Shown: positions 25,476 through 35,017, numbered from the stretch's first letter. The stretch is DNA of 49,046 nt from Victivallales bacterium (GCA_017554445.1 JAFZIJ010000037.1:1-49046); one strand, 5' to 3'. A program made the numbers and translations. Notes: generated from the sequence alone by a model not told the origin.

Positions 25476-27641
25476 TTATTTCTGTACGTTCTCCCTGAAC
25501 AACGCGCGGGTTCCAAGCGGCGGAAGCATAAATGCCTTGCCGTCGAACGGTTCTCCCGTCACCAAATCCTTCAAGCCATCCGCATCCGGCAAGAAGATCT
25601 CCACCAGACGTTCTTCCTCATTGTGGTTCAAGATGATATAAACGGTTCCCTCCGTTCCGTCCAATTTGGCGACCTCCACCAAGCTACCAGCTGAGTCATC
25701 GCCGTTCACAAGCACGCGAGCCGTCGGCGTCGCTCCGGCTTCCGCCACCAATCGTTCCAGAAGCGCCGTTGTCGCCTCCTGGGGTTCACAGAAATACTGA
25801 CGGAAGATTTCCGTTCCGGCCATGACGGCCAGCCCTTTGCCATAGCGGTTCGCTACTATGGCGGGCGAACCCGTTTCATATTTCGCAAGGACTTGCGCCC
25901 CAGCGAGATGCCATTCATGCCAATAGAAGAAGACATCCGCCTTGCCGCCGTTGTTGAAGACCATCTTCGGAGCGGATTCACGGCCTTCACGGTCGTTTGT
26001 CCAAGCCCCGAACACGTCTTCCAAACCGAAAATAGGCGCCCGTCCATGGAGAAAATTGTCGCCATCCTTGAAGGCAAAAGGACTTTCCGCAATGACCGTT
26101 CCGCCCTGCGCCACATATTGGCGGATCGCCTCCGCCCATTCGGCCGTCATGTTTTCCATCATCGGCAACAGGATCAGTTTGTATTTCGACATGTCCTGCA
26201 GATTCCACTCAGAAATGAAATCCGTCGGTATATTCCTGTCCCACAAGAACTTATATGCGCCTTTCAACGAACGTGTGCAAACTTCCAGCTCCTTCGCGCC
26301 CGCCTCCAGATTCGGAACCAATCCGTTGCCATGCGTCGCCAACGTCAGAATCGATTGCAATTCAGGCGCGAAGACCGCCGCCGTCCGCCCGACGGAGACA
26401 TTGTTCATCAACCGCCCGTGCGATTGCAGCATCTTCGAGAACTCGCCATTGTAACGTGCGCGGTTCGTGATGCTTCCGTCCCACGCCATCATATTGAAGT
26501 TGCCCACTTGATTGTCGGAATAACGGCAGCGGTAGATCCACAGCAGGAAGCATTTGACATTGTGCGCCAACGCCATCCAGTGGTTCAGTTTCCGTTGCGG
26601 CTCCGTAATCTGCCGCACGTTCGGCCCTGCTTCCGTCTCCAGAATCCACATCCGCCGCGACGGTTCGCGCGACACAGAGCGGTAGCGGCTCAGGCAGTAC
26701 GCCTTGTGCAACGGATCAAACGTATCTCCCGTATGCGCACGGGTATAGAATGACAGTCCAACGACATCCAACGACCCGCCCGCCATGTCCAGATTCAAAT
26801 TGGCCATCGTATGTCGGTAATACGCCAGCGTATGGACCAAATTGGATGTCACAGGACGTTGCAACGTGTCAAATTTATGCACGATGTCGCGAACCGCCCC
26901 CAAGGCGTCCGCCAGCCGCCAATGCGTGAACAGATGCCAATCCCGCCATGCATTTAATCCGCCGCCAGTAAAACCAAAACCGGCGGGAGCCTGTATTTCC
27001 TCCCAACTTTCATAATTGATCGGAAATTCCGAGCCCCAGACGCGATTCAATTCCGCCAAGTCTCCGTTGTATTTTTCCTGTAACCATTTACGAAAACGCT
27101 TCTGCGTATCTTTACAGTAGCAGAACGGCAACGCGGGTTCATTCCAACTCATCCAGCCGATGACGGCGCGGTTTTCCGCATAGCGTTTTACGGTCGTCTC
27201 CATGAAAGCGAACGCCTTCCGCCTGTACAACGGATTGTCCAGACAAATGGAAATGCGTGGCGACGCATTCTCGGCAACCGCCGTGGGCGTCGGTTTCGGC
27301 GGTTTGCAGCCATATTTCCGAGCCAGCCATTGAGGAGGATAAACGCCTGTCAGACAGGAAAATACGCCGCCTAGATTCAGAATGATTCCAATGCCGTACT
27401 TCAGCCCCAAATCACACAAATGGTCGTAGGCATGGAAATCCAGTTCGCCTTCCTTCTGTTCGACGCGATCCCACGCCACATAGCAGCGGACGGCCGTAAT
27501 GTTCAGTTCCTTCATCTTCTGGAAATCGGACTCCCATTCCTCCTCCGGATAGTCCAGCGATTTCGCAAACGGCGCCACGGAAGCCCCGAACAGAAATCTC
27601 TCCGGATGCTCTGACTGAAAATCACTCAATGCGTCAATCAT
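25476..27641 (-). CDS. GH42-type beta-galactosidase-like enzyme
   Basis: A 721-residue cytosolic-looking protein (no signal peptide). The clan GH-A barrel holds MSWNEPALPF with the acid/base Glu168 and WILETEAG with the likely nucleophile Glu335. A GH42M flavodoxin-like trimerisation domain follows (about 425-620) and a small beta domain closes the protein. The Cys cluster that binds zinc in some GH42 enzymes is not evident. AAGGAGA precedes the start. It lies 22 bases behind the MATE gene on the same strand, so the two form an operon that could import and cleave or export a saccharide-linked product. Substrate unassigned. Confidence 0.85.
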   Translation of the reverse strand: MIDALSDFQSEHPERFLFGASVAPFAKSLDYPEEEWESDFQKMKELNITAVRCYVAWDRVEQKEGELDFHAYDHLCDLGLKYGIGIILNLGGVFSCLTGVYPPQWLARKYGCKPPKPTPTAVAENASPRISICLDNPLYRRKAFAFMETTVKRYAENRAVIGWMSWNEPALPFCYCKDTQKRFRKWLQEKYNGDLAELNRVWGSEFPINYESWEEIQAPAGFGFTGGGLNAWRDWHLFTHWRLADALGAVRDIVHKFDTLQRPVTSNLVHTLAYYRHTMANLNLDMAGGSLDVVGLSFYTRAHTGDTFDPLHKAYCLSRYRSVSREPSRRMWILETEAGPNVRQITEPQRKLNHWMALAHNVKCFLLWIYRCRYSDNQVGNFNMMAWDGSITNRARYNGEFSKMLQSHGRLMNNVSVGRTAAVFAPELQSILTLATHGNGLVPNLEAGAKELEVCTRSLKGAYKFLWDRNIPTDFISEWNLQDMSKYKLILLPMMENMTAEWAEAIRQYVAQGGTVIAESPFAFKDGDNFLHGRAPIFGLEDVFGAWTNDREGRESAPKMVFNNGGKADVFFYWHEWHLAGAQVLAKYETGSPAIVANRYGKGLAVMAGTEIFRQYFCEPQEATTALLERLVAEAGATPTARVLVNGDDSAGSLVEVAKLDGTEGTVYIILNHNEEERLVEIFLPDADGLKDLVTGEPFDGKAFMLPPLGTRALFRENVQK

Positions 27642-27663
27642 ACGTTTCTCCTTAATTCATACC

Positions 27664-29052
27664 TTATATATGATTCTTTCCTTTCAGTAACTCACTCTTC
27701 CGTTTCCATTTGCCGGGCAGATAGTAGCAGATTCCGACGCAGAACGGCGTCAAACCCGCCAACGCCGCGCCCAGCCAGAAGCCGCGGTATTTCAGCCCGC
27801 AGCACAGGCCAAGAAACGCCGTCATGCAAACACGCATGACAAATCCGTCGAAAAACGCCGTCCAGAAGTTCAGCCGATAGTTGCCCGAACCATTGATGAA
27901 GGCATTCATTGGCGAACGCAACGCACTGCCAATGAAGATGATAACGGCAATCGGAATGTATTCGCGGCAGACCGCCAAAACCTCTGCGTCATTTGTGAAC
28001 AGGCCGAACAGCGCATTTGGAAAACACGTGACGATAATGATCAACGGCAACGCGCAACAGAAGTTGATCGTCGCCGCCGTATGCACGACTTTCGATACGC
28101 GGTCGTATTTCTCCGCGCCGATGTTTTGTCCGATCATCGAACTGCCCGCCGTATTTACGGAATTCGCAATCAAGTTGCTGACGTTGTTCAACTTGGCCCC
28201 AATTCCTGAAACTGCCGAAACGACAACGCCATACGTGTTGATCCATGAATTGACGAACAGTTTCGAAAACTGAAGCGATGCGCTTTTGAAAGCCATCGGC
28301 ACGCCCAGCTTGACGAGCGGCCCAAGCAGTTCGCGGTTGATCCGAAAATACGACAATTTCAGATTCACACCCAGGCTTTCATGGTTCAGCAGAATATAAA
28401 TACTTGCACTGATGAAGCTTGTGGCTTGAGCCAACACCGTCGCAAACGCCGCGCCAAACGCCCCCCAGCCCAATTTCAAGATAAACAGCATATCCAACAG
28501 CAGATTCAAAACCGCCGCGAAGGCGATGATCATGAACGGCCGTTTGGAATCCCCCATGCCGCGCATGATGGCGCTCGTCGCGTTGTAGCCGTAGGTAAAC
28601 ACCAGCCCGAACATGCATGTCGTCGCATACATCAACGCCTGTTCACGCGATTCCGGCGGCGCATGGAGCCAGTCCAGAAGATAATGGCGGAACGTCAAGC
28701 AGAGAACGCTCATGGAAAACGCGCATGTCAACATAAACGTCAGCATCGTCCCGATGAAACGCTGCGCCTTCTCCTTTTCGCCCGCCCCCAGAAACTGCGC
28801 GATGACCACCTGCCCCGCCCCTGAAAAGCCCATCGCCATGAAATTCAAGAACTTCTGAATGTCGCCGCCGACTGATATCGACGACAGTCCCACACGCCCC
28901 AAGACATGCCCCATTACAATCATATCCACCGTATTGTAAATGGCTTGCAGAAAATTCGAGCAGAACAGCGGCGCGGAAAACGCAAGGAGCTGCATCGGTA
29001 TGCTCCCTTGCGTGAAATCATGTATCAATTGCTTCTGCCGCGCCATTATCAC
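27664..29052 (-). CDS. MATE family efflux transporter
   Basis: A 462-residue protein with about 12 hydrophobic helices in two related halves, as in MATE (multidrug and toxic compound extrusion) proteins. The opening QGSIPMQLLAFSAPLFCSNFLQAIYNTVDMI is family-typical. It exports small molecules in exchange for Na+ or H+. Transcription continues into the GH42 gene 22 bases downstream, an uncommon pairing. An ACAGGTGAT segment lies before the start; Met3 is an alternative. Confidence 0.92.
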   Translation of the reverse strand: MIMARQKQLIHDFTQGSIPMQLLAFSAPLFCSNFLQAIYNTVDMIVMGHVLGRVGLSSISVGGDIQKFLNFMAMGFSGAGQVVIAQFLGAGEKEKAQRFIGTMLTFMLTCAFSMSVLCLTFRHYLLDWLHAPPESREQALMYATTCMFGLVFTYGYNATSAIMRGMGDSKRPFMIIAFAAVLNLLLDMLFILKLGWGAFGAAFATVLAQATSFISASIYILLNHESLGVNLKLSYFRINRELLGPLVKLGVPMAFKSASLQFSKLFVNSWINTYGVVVSAVSGIGAKLNNVSNLIANSVNTAGSSMIGQNIGAEKYDRVSKVVHTAATINFCCALPLIIIVTCFPNALFGLFTNDAEVLAVCREYIPIAVIIFIGSALRSPMNAFINGSGNYRLNFWTAFFDGFVMRVCMTAFLGLCCGLKYRGFWLGAALAGLTPFCVGICYYLPGKWKRKSELLKGKNHI

Positions 29053-29072
29053 CTGTCCTGTGACATTTTCTA

Positions 29073-29084
29073 AAACAATTGTTT
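29073..29084. promoter_or_regulatory. 12-base palindrome in the MATE/GH50-like divergent region
   Basis: AAACAATTGTTT is a perfect palindrome near the middle of the 106-base gap between the divergent MATE and GH50-like genes. It could be an operator shared by both; this is inference from position. Confidence 0.35.
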
Positions 29085-29158
29085 AATCTACATGCTTTTT
29101 CCAAAGTTGAAAGCTATATTAATAAAAAATTTTCAATAAAACTTATCCGGAGGTCATC

Positions 29159-31987
29159 ATGAAACAGGCCATTTTCACCACCACACTGCTTTTGACACTG
29201 CTTCTCTGCGCGGAACCACTTCAACTCGACCGCGCGAACTGGAAAGGCAATCCGCTTACATGGGAGGCCATTCCAGGCGGATTCAAAACCATCGCGACAG
29301 GCCATACGCTTGAATACACGAATGCTCCGTTGTCGGAAAATGCTGAAGTCGAGGCAGTTGTCACCATCCAGAAACGGCTTCAAGTCAGCTATGCCGTCGT
29401 TGGTGTCGCGCTCGTGCAGAATTACGCCAACTTCTATCATCTGGCACTCGTCGAAAGACCGCTTGCTACCGGCGGTGCCCATCATATCGAACTGCATCAG
29501 AAGCAGAACAATGCATGGCCCAAATCGACCAATCTCACGCAAGTCGCTGTCGAATCGCCAGATATGAACTGGAAATACGATGTGCCCTATCGTCTGAAGC
29601 TGTCCAAGAAAGGTGACACCGTCACGGGAACGGTCACAACGCTGGACGGCACACTCTGCTACAAACGCGTGGTCCGTTTCAAGGAAGGCGCGGAGACGCC
29701 CGTCAACTTCGTCCGTCCCGCCCTCCGAAATGATTTGGCCATCGCCACTTACACGGAACTGAACGGCTCCTATTCCGGCAAGACCATGGATGTGACCGCC
29801 GCCAAGACGTTCCCGCCATATGAATGCGACAGCTATATTAAAGGTAAGACAACAACACCCACGGGCTTCTTCCAAGTCAAGCAGGACGCCGACGGCTCAT
29901 GGCTGGCGTACGACCCGCTCGGCCGCGGCTTCATCGCGCTCGGCATGGGCTCCGTCCGCTACAACGGCCAGCCCTGCGAACGCCTTCAGAACAAACTGCT
30001 CTATAAAATCAATAACGACAAGAAGTACAAATCGCCCCAAGAATGGGCAGAGAACACGCGTGATAGGCTCACATCATGGGGCTTCAACACGTTCTATGGC
30101 GACGCAGGCCTTCGCATGAAAGGCCTCTCGCGGCAGCATTTCCTGTCCGTCGGCACGACCATGGCGGCCCTCGGCCCGGAATTCGACATTACGCCCTACG
30201 AACGCAAGCCGTGCACCGCTTTTCCAAATGTCTATCATCCAGACTTCAAGGCATGGTGCGAATGGCGCATCGCGGACATCTGCGCAGATGATGTCAACAA
30301 TCCATGGGTCTTCGGATATTTTATGGACAACGAACTCGCCTGGTGGGGCCGCGGCGACGGCTATACGGGCCTTTTTGACGCCGCCATGAAGAAACCCGCC
30401 AACCATCACGCCAAAATCGCCATCCGCAATCTCTTGTTCAAACATGCCGACGGCAATCTTGAAAAATTCAACGAGACATGGGGCCTGAGTCTCAAGAACG
30501 CCGATGAACTACTTGACATGACGTCGCTTCCATCCGCAACTCAGGATCAGCGATCTATCAAGTTCGCTTTTCTTGAACAAACGGCCGAACTCTATTTCAA
30601 GACCATCCATGACGCCTTCCGCAAAATCGATCCGAACCACCTCCTGCTCGGCTGCCGTTTCGCTGGCATCAACACCTCAAGACATCATCCCATCGTCTGG
30701 AAAGTGGCCGGAAAGTATTCGGATGTCATTACTTGGAACAGCTATATTCCAGTCGATCTCGACGACGGCGTCGTCTATTCGGAGATGTCTGACAAACGCC
30801 TTCCCATGATTACGACCTTCACCTCAGTCTATGAGAAGGCCAAAAAACCAATCATGATCACGGAATGGTCCTATCCCGCACTCGATTCCGGCCTGCCCTG
30901 CACACGCGGCGCGGGACAGCGCTTCTTCACACAGGCCGAACGCGCCAAAGCGACGGACATCTTCGCACGCACGCTTCTTTCATTGCCGTTCGCCATCGGA
31001 TACGACTATTTCATGTGGGTTGACCAGCCGCCGCTCGGCGTTTCGCTCGTCTTCCCGGAAAACACAAACTACGGCATCGTCAACATCGAAGACGAGCCCT
31101 ATCCGCTTCTGGTCGATGTCTTTAAGAAAATCCATGCGGATCCGCTGGCCTGCCGCCCAATCAAATATCCTTTACCGCACAAAAAGCCCCAAGCACGCCA
31201 TGAGCTCTACAAGGAACTATGTCCATCGGCAAACTTCCCAAACGATTTCACCAATGCGAACAAGGCGTTTACCATTGAACAACGTGGTCCACGAAACTTC
31301 GACGTCTCCAATGGCAGGCTGACCATTGAAGCACGTCCGGATGACTGCCGCCTCTATTTCAGCCTCGACGGGCAGCCCATCGCCACCTACAGCGCCATGC
31401 TCCATTATATCGCCCCCAACGGCAAGCCACGCTGGGAGGAAGCTCAGAAACTCCGCAACGCCACCATCCAAGCTGACGACAAACGTGTTGTCATCAGCCT
31501 CCTCGCCAGCAACAACGATTTCACATACGAAATCGAATACCGTATTATCCTCCCGCCGAACACGCCGTGGATGCTATGGGAGTTCCAAGCCGTCACCAAT
31601 TTGAGTGGCTCGCCAATCAACTGCCAAAACCTCTTTCTGCGTTCCTATCCGAACTTTGATAATAAACGAAATATTTTGGAAGATACGATATACCAATCAG
31701 TTCCGAATCTCTGGGCACCCGTCAAATACAGTGGCTGGACCAAGCCAGACCTTTCCATGACCGTCGCTTTCGCCGCCGACATCCGTGACAACGTACGTAT
31801 CGCCTGCAGCCACAATCTTGAGCGAGACACCTACCACCCTGACCTTTGTATGTTTGGCGAACCCTTCAATCCCTCCATCCAACCGCAACAGCGCTATACG
31901 CCTCGATCGCCGTTCTGCGTTCTCGCGCTCGTCACGAAAGGCACGTTGCGGGACGCCCTCCCGGAGCTTATCAAACTTTGGAAATGA
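29159..31987 (+). CDS. secreted GH50/GH42-like glycoside hydrolase (clan GH-A)
   Basis: A 942-residue exported protein with a signal peptide (about 1-18). A beta-sandwich carbohydrate-binding-like domain (20-225) precedes a clan GH-A barrel. NPWVFGYFMDNELAWWG places the acid/base at Glu392, and IMITEWSYPAL the nucleophile at Glu569. The spacing and the YFMDNE motif resemble GH50 beta-agarases. The C-terminal beta domain (about 710-942) is unassigned. It has a GGAGG ribosome binding site and a strong terminator behind it. Its divergent neighbour is a MATE-GH42 operon, so the three may share control. Confidence 0.8.
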   Translation: MKQAIFTTTLLLTLLLCAEPLQLDRANWKGNPLTWEAIPGGFKTIATGHTLEYTNAPLSENAEVEAVVTIQKRLQVSYAVVGVALVQNYANFYHLALVERPLATGGAHHIELHQKQNNAWPKSTNLTQVAVESPDMNWKYDVPYRLKLSKKGDTVTGTVTTLDGTLCYKRVVRFKEGAETPVNFVRPALRNDLAIATYTELNGSYSGKTMDVTAAKTFPPYECDSYIKGKTTTPTGFFQVKQDADGSWLAYDPLGRGFIALGMGSVRYNGQPCERLQNKLLYKINNDKKYKSPQEWAENTRDRLTSWGFNTFYGDAGLRMKGLSRQHFLSVGTTMAALGPEFDITPYERKPCTAFPNVYHPDFKAWCEWRIADICADDVNNPWVFGYFMDNELAWWGRGDGYTGLFDAAMKKPANHHAKIAIRNLLFKHADGNLEKFNETWGLSLKNADELLDMTSLPSATQDQRSIKFAFLEQTAELYFKTIHDAFRKIDPNHLLLGCRFAGINTSRHHPIVWKVAGKYSDVITWNSYIPVDLDDGVVYSEMSDKRLPMITTFTSVYEKAKKPIMITEWSYPALDSGLPCTRGAGQRFFTQAERAKATDIFARTLLSLPFAIGYDYFMWVDQPPLGVSLVFPENTNYGIVNIEDEPYPLLVDVFKKIHADPLACRPIKYPLPHKKPQARHELYKELCPSANFPNDFTNANKAFTIEQRGPRNFDVSNGRLTIEARPDDCRLYFSLDGQPIATYSAMLHYIAPNGKPRWEEAQKLRNATIQADDKRVVISLLASNNDFTYEIEYRIILPPNTPWMLWEFQAVTNLSGSPINCQNLFLRSYPNFDNKRNILEDTIYQSVPNLWAPVKYSGWTKPDLSMTVAFAADIRDNVRIACSHNLERDTYHPDLCMFGEPFNPSIQPQQRYTPRSPFCVLALVTKGTLRDALPELIKLWK

Positions 31988-32052
31988 CAACATCACGCAG
32001 GGTGGTGCGCACATCCTGCATGCGATTTTCTATACCTTAATATATATAAATA

Positions 32053-32090
32053 CGGCCCTTCATGAAAAGCCATGGAGGGCCGCCTTTTTT
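32053..32090 (+). terminator. rho-independent terminator for the GH50-like gene
   Basis: CGGCCCTTCATG pairs with CATGGAGGGCCG (12 pairs, one G-U) around the loop AAAAGC and is followed by CCTTTTTT. Confidence 0.9.
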
Positions 32091-32406
32091 CCCACCGAAT
32101 CCTATATGCCCGACATCGACCGTTAGATGGATTTCACACTTGGATTCGCCCCATATGCCGTGTGACGCACAACAACATGCTCGATATCAGTTTCTTCATC
32201 AGCTTTTCTCCTCTGGCAGCCATCCTGCCGCTCTCCTTGACATAACTGTCTTGCATTTCTATTTACTCTTACTTTTGATAATTCACAGTGGGAATCATCA
32301 TTCCATAGACCATGATACTTTTTCAAAAAAATGCATCATGATCACTTGACAAGATCTCTGCATAAAAGCATATCATAATACCAAAAATGGGAAATGAAAT
32401 ATAAAA
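32091..32406. other. non-coding AT-rich stretch
   Basis: No convincing gene. A possible minimal promoter for the pilin remnant begins with TTGACA at about 32346, but its -10 spacing is long (19 bases to TATCAT). Confidence 0.4.
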
Positions 32407-32637
32407 ATGAAAAAAAATGTATCAAGTTTCACATTGATCGAACTGTTGGTTGGTATCGCAATCATCGCGATTATTTACCAGATTACAAATAATACATTCA
32501 TCTTATTATATATTTTATTCAATATATTATTTGATTATTGTCATCAGAGTGTATATCCCGGTCTTTCCTTTAAATCTGATAGTTCTGCACATCCAAACTT
32601 GATTCAACACACATTTTTCAAAAGAAAATTACTCTAA
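32407..32637 (+). pseudogene. truncated prepilin-like protein remnant
   Basis: A 76-residue frame starting with MKKNVSSFTLIELLVGIAIIAI, a textbook type IV/type II pseudopilin leader: processing would fall before Phe8, with Glu at mature position 5. After this the sequence leaves the family and ends early; the usual ILASMLLPAL continuation and globular domain are missing. Genomes of Lentisphaerota carry very many such leader-bearing proteins (general knowledge). No Shine-Dalgarno sequence is seen. It may be a decayed gene or only a detached leader. Confidence 0.6.
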
Positions 32638-33070
32638 AAAATCCATAAAAAATGGAATTTTTTAAGACTTCAAACAAAATTTGAATACTTTTTCATGATA
32701 AATATATATATAAATTAATACATACTTTTATATTTATTTTTTATAGATTATAATTATTGATTTTTTGTCATCACATTTTTTTTGGTAAAAATATAATATT
32801 TGTTGTTGCAATTTTGAAACAACATATTCTATTATCAAAGAAACATTGTTTGAATGCCCATCCGGGGCGTAACTCCGGCTTTCCAGCCGAAGCAAAATCA
32901 TAACCATCAGTCAAAGGAGGCTTGTAAAATGAAAACGTAGAAATCCCATCGCATGCAAGTCGTTTTATTCGCAAGGGAAGGGCCGTACAATGGCCTCCGC
33001 ATTGGGAAGCGGAGCATACCACACGGTAGGAGTATTCACTCACTTCAAACCATGTTGAGAGGAGTAAACA
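32638..33070 (+). promoter_or_regulatory. structured leader with a three-codon mini-ORF
   Basis: A very AT-rich segment (32640-32860) passes into a GC-richer leader. It contains the hairpin CGGCT-TTCC-AGCCG (32876-32889), a near-perfect ribosome binding site AAAGGAGG (32913-32920) followed 8 bases later by the mini-ORF ATG AAA ACG TAG (32929-32940), and the hairpin CTCCGC...GCGGAG (32995-33014). A second ribosome binding site, AGAGGAG, then serves the ORF at 33071. Confidence 0.5.
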
Positions 33071-33409
33071 ATGTCTAAACTATCAATCTTTTCCCAGTCT
33101 AGTCGAAATCGAATAAGGCCAGCATTGACCAATATTGCCAAGTTCCAGACAGAGCAACGTCGCAGGTCTCCTCAAGACCTCGTTCAGGCTTTATCTGCTT
33201 TGGCAAAATCCCATTGCCCAAGAATAGACGCATATAACCAAAGAATAGCGTCTTCCCTCCCGATTCGAAAGTCAACGGCAATTCCGCCGGTGACGTTATC
33301 ACCCAAATCAACCATAGGACAAGACCAACATGAGCAACACTCAACACACCCGCCACACACAGCGGCCATTCTCGCTGATTTGCAGCCTCGTCATCATCGG
33401 CCTCTATAG
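33071..33409 (+). CDS. hypothetical small basic protein
   Basis: A 112-residue frame with a strong AGAGGAG site seven bases before its ATG. It is rich in Arg, Ser, Pro and His, with no recognisable domain. It overlaps the start of the next gene by 80 bases in another frame. Either it is a real first gene coupled to the HEPN-like gene or it is an untranslated leader with a chance frame; the ribosome binding site is the only positive evidence. Confidence 0.35.
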   Translation: MSKLSIFSQSSRNRIRPALTNIAKFQTEQRRRSPQDLVQALSALAKSHCPRIDAYNQRIASSLPIRKSTAIPPVTLSPKSTIGQDQHEQHSTHPPHTAAILADLQPRHHRPL

Positions 33410-34022
33410 CCAGCAGTTGCTTGGCATCGGAACCAAGAACAATCTTGACAACAAAACGCTCAAGATGCTTGAACCGGAGTCCCTTAAGGATTTCTGCGAA
33501 GGGATTTTCCAGATCAACCTCAACGTTCTGCTTGGCCGGACCAATCACGTCAACGCGATTATCTTCCTCTTCTTCGCGTTGGAACGGGAATTCACCTCGT
33601 CTATTGTGCAGTACATGCGCTGGCACGGCGGTGCAAACATGCCGGATGACTTCAACACGTATACCCCTGGACTCGTAATCGATTATACCGGTCGAGACGA
33701 AACACGCAAGATCCACTTCAATAAAATCATTAAATTCCGCGGGGAAACCTTGTGGCAGGCACCAACTATTGGGCAAGCATTGAATTGTTTCGAAGTATTC
33801 TGTGAAAATTTTGATATTCAGTTATTCGAGCAAGGCAACCAGAAATTCATCGATGATTGCCGCAAGGTCATCGACATCGCAAACCACATGCGGCATTTCC
33901 AGATGGGTTTTGTCTCGTATGAAGAAGCTATTGAATACAAAGCACAACTTGAATGTTTTCTTAACAACTATATGCACACCTTATACGAGCTCAAGTGCTT
34001 TCTCCGAGGCAACTTTCGGTAA
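33330..34022 (+). CDS. HEPN-like family protein, copy A (catalytic Arg absent)
   Basis: A 230-residue protein, homologous over its whole length to the gene at 35018 but strongly diverged. Shared blocks are KTLKMLEP, EREFTSS at 85-91, KIHFN, LWQAPTIGQ and a C-terminal helical part. Where copy B has RNRLYH, an RxxxxH motif as in HEPN ribonucleases, this copy has ANHMRH (184-189): Asn and His stay but Arg is lost, suggesting a non-catalytic partner. The start at 33330 is supported by collinear numbering with copy B and by a stop codon shortly upstream. The HEPN assignment is inference from helices and motif. Confidence 0.65.
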   Translation: MSNTQHTRHTQRPFSLICSLVIIGLYSQQLLGIGTKNNLDNKTLKMLEPESLKDFCEGIFQINLNVLLGRTNHVNAIIFLFFALEREFTSSIVQYMRWHGGANMPDDFNTYTPGLVIDYTGRDETRKIHFNKIIKFRGETLWQAPTIGQALNCFEVFCENFDIQLFEQGNQKFIDDCRKVIDIANHMRHFQMGFVSYEEAIEYKAQLECFLNNYMHTLYELKCFLRGNFR

Positions 34023-34220
34023 AGACATCGGAACACCGCCATATCCCACCATCAAAAAACAGAACATTCGCTTCTGTCCTGTTCACAATCCCAAATCCAT
34101 TATCGACAAATACCGCGATATCGCTGACTGATTCCTTCGTTTTTCCATTACATGAGGCCAGTTTCAACACTACCTCATCATACAAATTCCTGTTTGTTGT
34201 TTGTTGTTTGTTCATGTGAC

Positions 34221-34257
34221 ATGAAACGCCATGCGATCTCCGCATGAGCCGTTTCAT
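34221..34257. repeat. duplicated hairpin element, copy 1
   Basis: ATGAAACG and CGTTTCAT enclose a second stem CATGCG/CGCATG with loop ATCTC: 14 paired bases in 37. It lies 198 bases behind HEPN-like copy A. A counterpart with the same outer arms follows copy B. Confidence 0.7.
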
Positions 34258-34300
34258 GATCGCAATGTAGGAGTGAAAGTGCGTTATCCGCTTTACCCAA

Positions 34301-34345
34301 ATAAGAGGCATGTATTTTCCCAGCCTTGAATGCGGATACGCACTG
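34301..34345. repeat. duplicated 45-base box, copy 1
   Basis: The box starts with ATAAGAGGCATGTATTTT, then CCCAGCCTTGAATGCGGA and TACGCACTG. It matches 35954-36000 at most positions (few substitutions and small gaps), 43 bases behind hairpin copy 1. Confidence 0.75.
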
Positions 34346-34872
34346 TGGCCGGGACCATTCCAACTTGATAGATGGGATCCCCTTTCTTATCTGAATTATA
34401 TTTCCAGTTTCGCTTGTTGTTTCTTCTCCGTTCACCAAGAACTGTGTACAGCTTTTTGTACACTCCAATTTCCATTTGAAACGCGATATATGGCTGCATC
34501 CCCATACGTTCATACAATAAGTATGCCGCCCAAAATCCGCCGTCATAAAGCGTATATCATCGCAGAAGTCACGGCTCCGCTTTTATAGATAAATATATAT
34601 CCAAGTAATACCTCGCTAGAGAATCGATTAACATGTGCTATGTTATACATAACCATGACAAAAACATGACAAAAACAGTCAATCTCAGACAACACGAAAC
34701 ATGCTTGTTACAAGCAAGTTATTAACAGGATGTAAAAATTTATCTGAAATATATCAGCATTTCGTTTTCAGTACGATAATCAGATTATCAACCCACCTCC
34801 TCTTCATAAAAAATATCAAAAAAACATAAAAAAAATACCAACTTTCACAAATATCGGGATAAAATAAAACGT
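34346..34872. other. non-coding stretch between the HEPN-like genes
   Basis: No supported gene. The stretch is AT-rich, with a direct repeat of CATGACAAAAA near 34655-34675. Open frames on the minus strand show no recognisable family. Confidence 0.4.
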
Positions 34873-35017
34873 TATAATACGCGCCTCTAAGCGATGAGAC
34901 CTTTGGCGTTTTCCAGACCGCCATTCGGATTGCCACGACATTGCCCAAGAGGCAATCGGCGGCGTTTCCGCCAAGAAGTTCTTTGTAAACTTAGCATCAA
35001 AACAAGAGGAAACTATT
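34873..35017 (+). promoter_or_regulatory. leader of HEPN-like copy B with mutually exclusive stems
   Basis: TATAAT at 34873-34878 may be a -10 box (no clear -35). In the leader, CCGCC (34918-34922) with GATTGCC (34928-34934) pairs to GGCAATC-GGCGG (34951-34962). The same GGCGG can instead pair with CCGCC at 34968-34972. CGCC at 34882-34885 and GGCG at 34905-34908 form a further stem. The arrangement resembles an attenuator or riboswitch-like switch. AGAGGA (35005-35010) is the ribosome binding site. Confidence 0.5.

Noticed and set aside
32771..33043. Minus-strand open frame of 90 codons before HEPN-like copy A
   Set aside because: No recognisable family and no clear ribosome binding site; it overlaps the structured leader.
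33099..33776. Minus-strand open frame over the HEPN-like copy A region
   Set aside because: Copy A is supported by a paralogue in the same orientation; the reverse frame has no match to anything near copy B.
34178..34546. Minus-strand open frame across the duplicated hairpin and box
   Set aside because: The corresponding reverse frame at copy 2 is broken by a stop and by length differences, so the element is conserved as nucleic acid rather than as this protein; a remnant of a longer gene cannot be fully excluded.
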